A stretch of DNA of 64,000 bases, taken from SG8-4 sp964598225. GTDB lineage: Bacteria > Planctomycetota > Phycisphaerae > Sedimentisphaerales > Anaerobacaceae. The stretch lies in the NCBI GenBank assembly GCA_964598225.1, contig CAZRBG010000002.1, forward strand, positions 1 through 64,000. The letters run 5' to 3'. The notes beneath the pieces were generated by a model. It was not told the DNA's origin. It was given only the letters and a program-made list of their open reading frames with translations, and ran no database searches. The position numbers and the translations under genes are program-made. Within the stretch, counting starts at the first letter, position 1. Each line of letters opens with the position of its first letter. Positions 44,988 to 53,073 of this stretch are shown piece after piece.

Positions 44988-46238
44988 ATGAAAAATCCAG
45001 AAACAAATGTAGCGTGTGCAGGAATGGATGTCCACTATAAATTCAGCAGTGTAACGTTTCGCGACGCAAGCGGCGAAGTCTTTGCCCGCCAGCGTCTCGA
45101 TCATCCGGACCGCGTGAAGCTGCGGCAGCGACTGAGCCAGTGGCCGGCGGGCATGCAGGTGATAATGGAAGCATCCTTCGGGTGGGGCTGGCTCAGCGAC
45201 CTGTTGGAAGCAGAGGGCATGAAGGTGGAGTTGTCGAACTGTTACAAAGTCGAGCAGATGCGCAAGGCCCGCGACTGGGCCAAGACCAACAAGAAGGACG
45301 CCGATCTGATATCGCTTCTGCCATTTGAGCTGACCGAGTGGTGGAAGGTCTGGCGCGCCCCTGTCGACGTTCGCAACCTTCGCGAGCAGATGCGTTTCCG
45401 CGCCGACCTGGTCGGCATACAGACGTCGGTCAAGAGCCGCATTCACGCCGTATTTCACCGTCACGGGATATTCCACGAGTTCAGCGATCTTTTCGGCGCC
45501 AAAGGCCGCAAGTTTCTGTCCGAGCTTTGTCTGAATAATTCGGGGAATCTTCCCGCCGAGGCCCTTATGGCGCTTCGCGGCAACGTCAGGCTCCTGGACC
45601 ATCTTCGCCGGCAGTTGGCCGAGGCGGCTTGGATACTTCGCAGCCAAATGGAAAGTAACCCGTTGACAAGACGGCTGAAGACCATCCCCGGCATCGGGAT
45701 TATCCTGGCCTATATACTGGTAGCCGAGATAGGCAGGATCGAGCGGTTCAGTGGTCACAAGTCACTAGCTGCCTACAGTCTCCTTGCACCTCGGTCCGAC
45801 GACACCGGCGAGTCCGATCCGAGTCACTCTCCCAAGGGACGTCACCTTGGCGTCAGAGGCAGCCGCACACTCAAGTGGGCCTTTATCGAGGCTGCTCACG
45901 GAGCGGTTCGTTCGGGCGGCAAATGGCGTGACATGTTCGACAGAGTGACAGACGGGGGCAGAATAGACTGCGGCCGAGGTTATATCAAGGTGGCCCGCGA
46001 GCTCGTGAAGGTAGTGTACGCGGTATGGTCCAAAGGCGTAGATTATCAGGAGAATCGGCCCGCTCGTCCGGGCAGCCGCAAGGGCGCAAACAAGAACAAG
46101 AATAACAGCAGGCATGTGAATAAAGACAAGAGCAAGGACAAGAACAAGAACAAGAGCAAGAAAATGAGCAAGAACAAGCAGTCTCGTTCGGAAACGGGCC
46201 AGCTCTTCCATCCTATGGTCCCTGCCGTTTCGGCTTGA
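44988..46238 (+). CDS. IS110-family transposase
   Basis: 416 residues. The N-terminal RuvC-like DEDD domain shows Asp14 (GMDVH), Glu61 (MEASFGWGW) and the KKDADLI aspartate near 105. The C-terminal Tnp_20 domain has IPGIGIILAYILVAEIG and the expected serine region (GVRGSRTLKWAFIEAAH). ATG 44988 lies behind AAAGGAGACAGCA. The last 60 residues are a Lys/Asn repeat tail (KDKNKNKSKKMSKNKQ) unusual for the family; it may bind nucleic acid. The frame is intact, so the element may be active. Confidence 0.95.
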   Translation: MKNPETNVACAGMDVHYKFSSVTFRDASGEVFARQRLDHPDRVKLRQRLSQWPAGMQVIMEASFGWGWLSDLLEAEGMKVELSNCYKVEQMRKARDWAKTNKKDADLISLLPFELTEWWKVWRAPVDVRNLREQMRFRADLVGIQTSVKSRIHAVFHRHGIFHEFSDLFGAKGRKFLSELCLNNSGNLPAEALMALRGNVRLLDHLRRQLAEAAWILRSQMESNPLTRRLKTIPGIGIILAYILVAEIGRIERFSGHKSLAAYSLLAPRSDDTGESDPSHSPKGRHLGVRGSRTLKWAFIEAAHGAVRSGGKWRDMFDRVTDGGRIDCGRGYIKVARELVKVVYAVWSKGVDYQENRPARPGSRKGANKNKNNSRHVNKDKSKDKNKNKSKKMSKNKQSRSETGQLFHPMVPAVSA

Positions 46239-46520
46239 GATCTCATCGTATTTGGGCCGCCCGCACCGGACGAGATCGTGTGGTCGCCGCAGCAGTCGGC
46301 GACGGACACGTGCGACAGCACGTGGACAAATGAATAGGTGGGCCGAACAGAGCCCTGTTCCGGTGTACGAACGAGTAAAGAAGTAAAGAAAAAAAGATTG
46401 CTGTTCAAGGTGAGAAGTGTCAATGGCAAATCGAAGCGTTGCCTTGACGAGCGCCTGAGGTCTGTTCAGATAACGATAGTCTTTGCAGACCGGCAGGCGT
46501 AGATAAGTGACTATGTGACC
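46239..46520 (+). ncRNA. Candidate bridge/seek RNA of the IS1111-type element
   Basis: The 338-nt space after the transposase stop holds at least five hairpins: 46283-46303 (GTCGCCG/CGGCGAC), 46307-46324 (CACGTGC/GCACGTG), 46343-46363 (CCGAACAG/CTGTTCCGG), 46421-46446 (CAATGGCAA/TTGCCTTG) and 46452-46499 (CGCCTGAGGTCTG/CAGACCGGCAGGCG). IS1111 elements encode their guide RNA downstream of the transposase. The large loop of the last hairpin carries CGATAGTCTTTG (46474-46485), matching the left junction at 11 of 12 positions. ATGAATAGGTGGGC (46330-46343) matches the right junction apart from one missing base. RNA ends are guesses. Confidence 0.65.
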
Positions 46521-46576
46521 GAAGGTTGTCTGAGAAAAAGAAAAAAATGAAAAAAGAAAACAAAAAACTTGACGCC

Positions 46577-46592
46577 AGACAGCCTTTCATGA
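46577..46592 (-). repeat. Right inverted repeat of the IS element
   Basis: AGACAGCCTTTCATGA, perfect complement of 44923-44938, directly next to the inferred ATAG core. Confidence 0.9.
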
Positions 46593-46593
46593 A

Positions 46594-46621
46594 TAGGATG
46601 GGCAACTTGTTGCCCATGCTG
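46594..46621. repeat. Family C repeat at the IS junction
   Basis: TAGGATGGGCAACTTGTTGCCCATGCTG, nearly identical to 59292-59319 (TAGGATGGGCAACTCGTTGCCCATGCTG). The IS right end abuts it, so this repeat was probably the insertion target. Confidence 0.8.
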
Positions 46622-46634
46622 TAAACTTTCAGAG

Positions 46635-47741
46635 TCACTTATCCCATCGCTCGGGTATCGGTTCGAGCAGCACGCCGACCAATCTGTCGGGCGAGCCTTC
46701 TGGTCGAATGACACCTATAATACAGCCCTGATTGTTCAAGTCCGCAACGGACATAAGTTTACCAATTTCAGGAGGGATCTGTTTATTTAGTAATATTTTT
46801 CCTCGCTTTGGGTCCCAAAGACAGTGTTGCGTATACCGAGGAAAATACTTTCTGCTGAATCGCTCGAACGAGCTGACATGTATTTCGCTATAAAGGACCT
46901 GATTTGTATCATTCATAATGAAGGGATTTTCAGAATCCTCAAGGTGCTCAAGTGGAAACAGCCACTTGACTCCAGCGCCCTCTCGCCAGAGGAAAGTCCA
47001 AAACTCTCCCTTTTCAACGCGATATTTTCTGCCCAATACGCTACCATCCTTGTTCATGTCGAATGCTATTGAGTAGTTATCATCGGGCAGTAATGTTGCT
47101 ACCGGTGTTGAGGCCTTGCTGTTTGAGTTCCAGAAACACCATACTTGGTTGATGCCATGTGATTCCGATATTAGAAGTCCCAAGACCTGACCAGCGTAAT
47201 TGACAATGTCGGCCAGTGAACTTGTGAATCCCTCTGGTATTCCAAGGCTTCGCATTCCTTGTGCCTCGTCCCAGATGAAAGCTGTGGATTCTGAGGAGCC
47301 GACAACCTGGCCCCGGTTATTAAGGTCGGAAGCAAAGCTTTCGCTGCCGTCTAACGACCCGAGTTGAATGTTGCCGGCCGTGGAGTCCCACAAGAACGCT
47401 TGGTCAACGCCAACATTTGGGTCCCAGATTGTGCCAGCGACCTGGCCTCTATTGTTGAAGTGAAGACCAGTGACGACCAGTTCGGTACCGAGATCAAGAG
47501 GTTGCATACCTTTGTCTCGCTCCCAGAGGAAATGTCTTATTTTGCCTGCGGTGTCTTCCGATTGGCCGACTATTTGTTCTCTATCATTGATATGAAGGGG
47601 GGAGGTAATTTTCCCGCCAAATGATGGCAGCAATACTACCTTGTAAAGCTGCACGTGTCGATGCTGTGAGAAGAGAACGAGTCCTACTATTGACAGGGTG
47701 AGAATCGCAAGGATAATACTCAATCGGCGTTTTGGTTTCAT
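46635..47741 (-). CDS. HAF-repeat protein, membrane-anchored
   Basis: 368 residues with an N-terminal transmembrane or signal segment (LSIILAILTLSIVGLVLF). It is followed by HAF-type beta-propeller units, recognisable by the asparagine-rich repeat INDREQIVGQSE, FNNRGQVAGTIWD, LNNRGQVVGSSES and MNKDGSVLGR, and by LWD/FLWE strands. HAF repeats are found in extracellular proteins of unknown role. The start codon overlaps the stop of the upstream thioesterase gene by ATGA (47738-47741), so they are co-translated although functionally unrelated by eye. Confidence 0.8.
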   Translation of the reverse strand: MKPKRRLSIILAILTLSIVGLVLFSQHRHVQLYKVVLLPSFGGKITSPLHINDREQIVGQSEDTAGKIRHFLWERDKGMQPLDLGTELVVTGLHFNNRGQVAGTIWDPNVGVDQAFLWDSTAGNIQLGSLDGSESFASDLNNRGQVVGSSESTAFIWDEAQGMRSLGIPEGFTSSLADIVNYAGQVLGLLISESHGINQVWCFWNSNSKASTPVATLLPDDNYSIAFDMNKDGSVLGRKYRVEKGEFWTFLWREGAGVKWLFPLEHLEDSENPFIMNDTNQVLYSEIHVSSFERFSRKYFPRYTQHCLWDPKRGKILLNKQIPPEIGKLMSVADLNNQGCIIGVIRPEGSPDRLVGVLLEPIPERWDK

Positions 47742-48244
47742 TTTGGGTCCTTGTTCTTTGTACGGGAGATTTTTCCGAGGAGTTCTTTTCTTGCCTGGAC
47801 TCTGATTTTGGCGTTTGCGTGGCGTCTTTTTTCGGCGTCGGTTTGGGGTTGTATCGGCGGGGCGAGGGTTGGTTTTTTGTTCTCATCCAGCGCGACGAAC
47901 GTCAGATGGGCGCTGGTGGCGACGACCTGCTCGCCGGTGTACGGGTCTTCTCTGGTAACGCGGACGCCGACTTCCATCGACGAGCGGCTGACGTAATTGA
48001 CCGAGGCCTGTAGTAAGACGTGATCGCCGATGCGGATCGGCTCTTTGAACGCCAGCGAGTCGATGCCGGCGGTAACGACTTCTTTGCCGCAATGACGCTG
48101 GGCGGCCATAGCCGCGGTCATGTCTATCCACGCCACGATAACGCCGCCGAAGGCCGTGCCCTGAGGGTTCGCCTGGTGCGGCATGATCAGGTATCTTGAT
48201 CCTACTGCGCTTTCAGCCGGAGTTTTGGCTTTCTCTTTCGACAT
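47738..48244 (-). CDS. Acyl-CoA thioesterase, hotdog fold (YciA/BACH-like)
   Basis: 168 residues. Hotdog thioesterase hydrolysing acyl-CoA in the cytoplasm. The family features are present: LIMPHQANPQGTAFGGVIVAWIDMTAA around the catalytic region, AGIDSLAFKEPIRIGDHVLLQASV, SSMEVGVRV and ATSAHLTFVALDE. The C-terminal 35 residues are a basic tail. Length fits the family. It is the upstream gene of a two-gene unit with the HAF-repeat protein. Confidence 0.9.
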   Translation of the reverse strand: MSKEKAKTPAESAVGSRYLIMPHQANPQGTAFGGVIVAWIDMTAAMAAQRHCGKEVVTAGIDSLAFKEPIRIGDHVLLQASVNYVSRSSMEVGVRVTREDPYTGEQVVATSAHLTFVALDENKKPTLAPPIQPQTDAEKRRHANAKIRVQARKELLGKISRTKNKDPK

Positions 48245-48690
48245 CTCGGTTTGGCCCTTTGAATTTTAATGATAGCTTAAAATGCGGAGTAAGTCTACAG
48301 AATTCCCTTTGCCTTCACAAGCACCGCAAGAAATCATTGCTATGAGCGGATCAGCTCGGAGAGAGCCAGTCCCGTGCCCGCGTTGGGCGTGTCTTAGGCG
48401 GATGAACGACAATCGGCATGAGCCGCCGCCCCATCGTTGTCATTCCTGCGCAGGCAGTGAGTTGACCATCCTGCCGCGGCGTGCCTTTTATTATGGTTTC
48501 CAATTGCCGCTCTTGCAATTAGGTCACCCGATCTGGCTTCGGAGATGACTTTAGCGGCTGAAAAGGTTATTGTATGCGGCGTTGTGATCTTCATCATATC
48601 CAAACTCGGATGGTCCAAAAAAGCACTTGAAAATTGTGAGTACGTGCAGCTTCTCAATTTTCACAATTATTCATTGCCGGCCGGCTTCGT
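48245..48690. other. Intergenic region
   Basis: 446 bp with no convincing gene. A single family B arm (GTCATTCCTGCGCAGGCAG) lies near 48438-48458. Confidence 0.5.
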
Positions 48691-51681
48691 TTATATCTGG
48701 GGCGGCCCGAGTATATCTCCCAGCTCGATTACGGAGTCGGCGGTGGGGAGTAATGGATCGTAGACACGCGGGTAATAGTCGCCGGACCAGGGGCCGCCGG
48801 CGAAGCCGTAGTCCCCGTGGTGACAGTGCACTGTAACCCTACAGGCCGGGTTCGGGGTTGGAAACTCCGACATCGGAATAAACGTCGCAATCTCGTTTTC
48901 GACTATGACGAAACGGGCATTGCTGTCGCGTGGTGTGAAGACGCCGTTGCGCATGTCTACGGCCTGTGCCAACCAACCCTGCTCCGGGCTGTAAGTTACC
49001 TGGAATGCCGTATCCGCGAAACCGTAATAATCGTTCCAAAACGGAGGTTCGGGAATGAAGTTGTTCTCAGGCAGCCCATCCGCGTCGAAAACAAAGCCGT
49101 ACTGGCAGTAACGATTCTGATCGGTTGGGATATCGCCCCCGAACCGCACGTTGACAAAGAGGTATGGGCCGGCCTGTGGCGGCGCTGTCGAACTGCAGAT
49201 AGTCAGGACTTCACGGTCCTGTCCGGAGGGAAGACCCCGGCTGAATAAGTAATCTGTTAGTGGCTGCGTTGTAGTGAATGACTGATTCGTCTGTCCGCAA
49301 GGAAAAACTTCGCTGAACAGGTGATCGGCTGCCGACTGGCTCATATTTAGCACGGCGTAGGACAAGGCACGGATATTCTCCGGTGGATCGGGAACGGTGC
49401 AGTTACTGCCGTCTCCCAGCGGCGTGCAGTCTTCGTTGCCCAGCGGCAGACTCGTCAAAAGATCTCCCGGCAGCCCGAGAATGTCGGTAATCACCGGTTC
49501 TCTATCACCGGGTGATCCGGTGATCACGGCATGGGTTTCGGTCCTCAGGTCGTATAGCGGATCAAACGCGATCAATCTGGCTGTGCTGACCTTCCGTCCT
49601 TCGATTGTGAACTCGACTTCGGTCTGTCCGGGCTGCAGTATGACGTGCGCAGGCTCAACGCCGGCAACCTCGGGGTTCTCCGCATAAAATTGCACCACCG
49701 TCGGTCGCGGTGTCTGCGGGGCCCTGCCGTGGCGCTGTAGCTCGACTTTCCTGGACTCACCGTTGGGGACGCGAGTCGGCCGTATACTGTAGCCGCTGCC
49801 GATATGGATTGTGGCCCGGCCCTGAAATTCTTTTCTATTGTCGTCAATGGTACGGGCCACATAGTCCGTCTCACCATCCCGCAGACCGGTGAAATGGATC
49901 GTTTGGCTGTCGGTCCCTTCCCTGAATACTACCCTTCGCATGTTGCCGAAAGGGCCGTGCTGCGGATTTTCGGGGTCGGAAAGGTACGCAAATAGGCGAT
50001 TTACGATTCGCACAGTGACGTTGATGTCTCCCACCGCCCCGGGCGGCCGATGTATCGTGACTGCCACGGTCTCTCTTCTTTGAGGGATAAGGACGTCCGG
50101 CAAAGGCAGGGCACCGCCTTCGGCATCGATTTCTGCGATCTGCGGGTGCCCGGCAGTGGCGTCCGAGCCGCCCTCTTTGATCACCCAGGCATAGGCCTCA
50201 TCGAGGGTCACGGTCCCGTCGCCGTCGACATCCGCCGCCGGGTCCTGCCAGCACTCGATCAGAGCGGCGGTAAACTTATTGGAGCGTCCGAACGCGAACA
50301 AGGGAGTCAGCGATTCTCGATCGCGGGCGGCGGAGGTTACGATGGTGCCGTCGACCCCGCGGTCTTGCACGTAGCGGATTGCAGTCGCCGAGTAGCACGC
50401 ATCGATAATCAGGCAGACCTCAGTATTCGTCTCTGCGAGTGGCTCAAGCATCTCACCCAGATCGGCGTGTGACAACCAGTCTTGTTTTGTGGATTTGTCG
50501 TAATCGTTACTGTTTCCCAAAATTAACCCGGAGCCGTTATTTCCCGAATATCCGTGGCAGGAAATATAAAGGTAGAGTTTCTTGCACTCCTTGCCCTTTA
50601 CCCTGTCAATGAACTGTCCGAGCATATCCGGTGAAGAAGGAATCGACAACCCGAGTAAATTTGTGCCGGTCATGATGTTGTCTTCGGGGATATTTAGAAC
50701 GTTGGTGAAGAATTCGCTTACTGCTTCGGCACTATTCTCGGCAGTGCTGTCGGGCGGGCCGTAGATGACAATAGCGCATACGTCGTCATTGTCCTCACCA
50801 AGCGGACGCAATTGCCGGTCAAGCACGCTGCTATCACCGGCTCTGTCCGAAGAGAGCGCAAGTAGCGAACGATTCGTTGACGAAGGCGGCCGCAGCGAAG
50901 ATGATTTCTCAGCGGACGGCGGTTGAATCTCCGGCCACCAGGTCTGGCGGATTACGGTCGCATCGACCGCTACATCCGGGTCTGAAACTGCGGCGTCCAG
51001 GAGAATGAAGCGGGTGGGATGACCAAAGTTGGCTTCGGGGTGCTCGTCGATCCAGAAGAACCAGGCGGGCCGATCTACGTCCAGAGCAGCCATTGGATAG
51101 AGAGAGTTCTGCCTCGCGGCCGAGAACACTTTCGTCCCGCTTTGTAAGAGGACCGGCCCATGCAAACGAAGGGTCTCGTCTTCGACTGCATTGTAAAGTA
51201 TCTGATCGACAATGGCCCGGCGCGCCGTGCTTGCCTCCAGGACTGTTTGAGCCGGCTCGGCCACATTTGTCATGGCGAAACTGACGGCGGCTTCGGTTCC
51301 TTCGACTATGGCGTCAATCAGGTAGGCGCCGCGTATTTCGTTTGCGACGAACGTCACTGAGGCGACGCCCTGATCGTTAGTTCGAGTGCGGAAGAAGCTG
51401 GTTTCCGTTGGCGCGTCGACAAAGGTACCGCTCGGACCGTTATCGGGGGCCACGAACAGAATTCCTGTATCGGCAAGCGGCGTTCCGTCGCGATGCGTTG
51501 CCCCGATATTCAAACGCGTCATTTGTCCGAACGACAGGACGCGACCGTGCTCGAAATCGGGTACGGAGATGAAGGGCGCCGGCTCTGCCTCCGACTGAGC
51601 GTTGCAGGTGCCCCAAGCGTGTATTATCCACACAGCGCATACAACGCCGAGGAAACGTTGAGGTAAGTGGGAATAGCGCAT
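48691..51681 (-). CDS. Large secreted caspase-like (C13/C14 clan CD) protein
   Basis: 996 residues from ATG 51681 (TTGGAGAATC upstream); an open frame to 51717 is discounted. Signal peptide (FLGVVCAVWIIHAWGTCNA). Residues about 30-140 look like an Ig-like or bacterial Ig domain (TDTGILFVAPDN-type segment). A clan CD peptidase domain spans about 305-530: LYLYISCHGYSG holds His376 and CLIIDACYSA holds Cys429, the expected dyad. An EF-hand-like DVDGDGTVTLDEA follows. The rest is beta-rich with no known family recognised. Targets cleaved, if any, are unknown; likely Arg/Asn or Asp specificity cannot be read. Confidence 0.75.
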   Translation of the reverse strand: MRYSHLPQRFLGVVCAVWIIHAWGTCNAQSEAEPAPFISVPDFEHGRVLSFGQMTRLNIGATHRDGTPLADTGILFVAPDNGPSGTFVDAPTETSFFRTRTNDQGVASVTFVANEIRGAYLIDAIVEGTEAAVSFAMTNVAEPAQTVLEASTARRAIVDQILYNAVEDETLRLHGPVLLQSGTKVFSAARQNSLYPMAALDVDRPAWFFWIDEHPEANFGHPTRFILLDAAVSDPDVAVDATVIRQTWWPEIQPPSAEKSSSLRPPSSTNRSLLALSSDRAGDSSVLDRQLRPLGEDNDDVCAIVIYGPPDSTAENSAEAVSEFFTNVLNIPEDNIMTGTNLLGLSIPSSPDMLGQFIDRVKGKECKKLYLYISCHGYSGNNGSGLILGNSNDYDKSTKQDWLSHADLGEMLEPLAETNTEVCLIIDACYSATAIRYVQDRGVDGTIVTSAARDRESLTPLFAFGRSNKFTAALIECWQDPAADVDGDGTVTLDEAYAWVIKEGGSDATAGHPQIAEIDAEGGALPLPDVLIPQRRETVAVTIHRPPGAVGDINVTVRIVNRLFAYLSDPENPQHGPFGNMRRVVFREGTDSQTIHFTGLRDGETDYVARTIDDNRKEFQGRATIHIGSGYSIRPTRVPNGESRKVELQRHGRAPQTPRPTVVQFYAENPEVAGVEPAHVILQPGQTEVEFTIEGRKVSTARLIAFDPLYDLRTETHAVITGSPGDREPVITDILGLPGDLLTSLPLGNEDCTPLGDGSNCTVPDPPENIRALSYAVLNMSQSAADHLFSEVFPCGQTNQSFTTTQPLTDYLFSRGLPSGQDREVLTICSSTAPPQAGPYLFVNVRFGGDIPTDQNRYCQYGFVFDADGLPENNFIPEPPFWNDYYGFADTAFQVTYSPEQGWLAQAVDMRNGVFTPRDSNARFVIVENEIATFIPMSEFPTPNPACRVTVHCHHGDYGFAGGPWSGDYYPRVYDPLLPTADSVIELGDILGPPQI

Positions 51682-52094
51682 TGTATGATTCTCCAACAAG
51701 AGGTTGCCGATTCGCATTTCCAGCGAGAGGATTGATTACAAGGCCTTTCTTATTTGTACTTGGTGCACCTGCGCGCCCCAGTCTCGATTATACCGTAATA
51801 CAGCCCAATCTGCCTTTCGCTGGCGTCTACAACTCGGAACGAATAATTCTTTACTTTATTTTGTTACGAGCGGCGTTGTCGGCATGTTCTTGTGATCCTA
51901 AGCGGTCTTGCCCCCGGGTTCAGTTGGTTTCCGGCCTCAAAACAGGTTTTGCTTTTAATGTGCCCTGCACAAAGGTAGACGAAGGTCTTTTGACGATTTT
52001 CAGTATTGGGAAGTTGATTATTGCGGAAAATTTGATTTTGGGTACAATTAGGTGTTACTGAGCGCTTGATTATTGCCTTTATAGAGTAGGAACT
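51682..52094. other. Divergent intergenic region
   Basis: 413 bp between the caspase-like gene and the sigma factor gene. A weak promoter for the sigma gene is at 52021-52048. No gene seen. Confidence 0.5.
52021..52048 (+). promoter_or_regulatory. Possible promoter for the ECF sigma operon
   Basis: TTGCGG (52021-52026) and TACAAT (52043-52048) with a 16-bp spacer, 47 bp before ATG 52095. Confidence 0.35.
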
Positions 52095-52667
52095 ATGAAC
52101 AGGCGGCTTCGAAATGCCCTGAAAGGACTTACTGGCCCCGACCCGGAGCGTCGCAGAAAGGCTATGGAACCCTTTGTCAGGGCGACTTTTGACAGTTTCA
52201 TACGGTATTTATACAGATATCTCGGCAACGAAGTAGAGTGCGAGGACGTATTAGAAGATGTTTACGCCGATATTTGGGAAAATCCTGAGCGATTGCGGAA
52301 TGTTGAGAGCGAGCGGGAATTGCTCAGAACCGTGTATCTTTATTACATGCGCAAGCGGCTCAGGCGGGTGTACAGAAGGATGAATCGACATTTGTACTTG
52401 GCGCAGAAGGATTTGGAGTCTCTGGTAGCCCCGGAGTTAGGCACGCTGGAGCTGCTTAGCCGCTCGGAGCTTCAGCAGGCCCTTACTCAGGCGCTGGGCA
52501 GGCTCAAGTCCCGGGAGCGCAAGGCGATAGAGCTTTGGATGGACGGCATGTCCAGCCGGGCCATCGCCAACGAGCTAAAGACGACCGTAGGGGCGGTCAA
52601 GATGCTCAAATACAGGACGATATTGAAATTGAAAGAAATGCTTAGCGACTACTGTCGCAAAGGCTGA
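52095..52667 (+). CDS. ECF-type RNA polymerase sigma factor
   Basis: 190 residues with sigma region 2 at about 25-95 (FIRYLYRYLGNEVECEDVLEDVYADIW) and region 4 at about 130-185 (LGRLKSRERKAIELWMDGMSSRAIANEL, GAVKMLKYRTILKLKEML). No region 3, as in ECF factors. No anti-sigma factor with a zinc finger or membrane helix follows directly; the next genes are a small protein and the editing-domain fusion, which may be its regulon or partners. Start ATG 52095. Confidence 0.88.
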   Translation: MNRRLRNALKGLTGPDPERRRKAMEPFVRATFDSFIRYLYRYLGNEVECEDVLEDVYADIWENPERLRNVESERELLRTVYLYYMRKRLRRVYRRMNRHLYLAQKDLESLVAPELGTLELLSRSELQQALTQALGRLKSRERKAIELWMDGMSSRAIANELKTTVGAVKMLKYRTILKLKEMLSDYCRKG

Positions 52668-52734
52668 TTTTACTCGATGCTCGTTGCCTGATGCTATAAC
52701 AAGGATCAAGCGGCGAGAAAGGAGTGAGATAAAA

Positions 52735-53073
52735 ATGGCTGATACTAACAGAAAAATTCAGGAATTATTGAGTGATTACGCCGGGGCGCTGCGAGACGGA
52801 TGCGTGCCGGACTTTCTCAAATCGCTTACCCGTCAGGAGGGAAAGCTGGTAGCTTCCTCCGACGAGTTCTGGGACGCCACCGAGGTCGTGCGGATTATGA
52901 ACGACGTCGGATTTTCAGATAAGGCGGTAACCGCCGATGTGGGGCTGTTCATATCCCGCGTCGACGCCAATATTGTATCTCGGTCGAAAAAGGCTAAAAC
53001 GCCGACGCGGGGGAAACGTTCAACCGGTGCAAAAGCCTCGACTAAAACGCGAAGAGCTGAGAAAACGATATGA
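52735..53073 (+). CDS. Small hypothetical protein
   Basis: 112 residues from ATG 52735, behind GAAAGGAGTGAGAT; the frame extends upstream to 52684 without a start signal. Helical N-terminal 75 residues (KIQELLSDYAGALRDG, EFWDATEVVRIMND) and a basic Lys/Thr/Arg tail (TPTRGKRSTGAKASTKTRR). No family recognised. Its stop overlaps the start of the next gene (ATGA at 53070-53073), implying translational coupling. Confidence 0.7.
   Translation: MADTNRKIQELLSDYAGALRDGCVPDFLKSLTRQEGKLVASSDEFWDATEVVRIMNDVGFSDKAVTADVGLFISRVDANIVSRSKKAKTPTRGKRSTGAKASTKTRRAEKTI

Larger units (their letters stand above)
44911..46596 (+). mobile_element. IS110-family (IS1111-type) insertion sequence
   Basis: About 1.69 kb. 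A 16-bp perfect inverted repeat (44923-44938 and 46577-46592, TCATGAAAGGCTGTCT and its complement) encloses the transposase and a long 3' noncoding region. Subterminal inverted repeats are typical of the IS1111 subgroup, whereas IS110 sensu stricto lacks them. ATAG occurs at both ends (44907-44910 and 46593-46596). Joining the flanks there restores a family C repeat (CTCTCGATAGGATGGGCAAC), so ATAG is probably the recombination core. The exact ends need an empty-site comparison. Confidence 0.85.

Noticed and set aside
48394..48763. Small frames in the gap before the caspase-like gene
   Set aside because: No ribosome site, no domain and overlap with a family B repeat arm.
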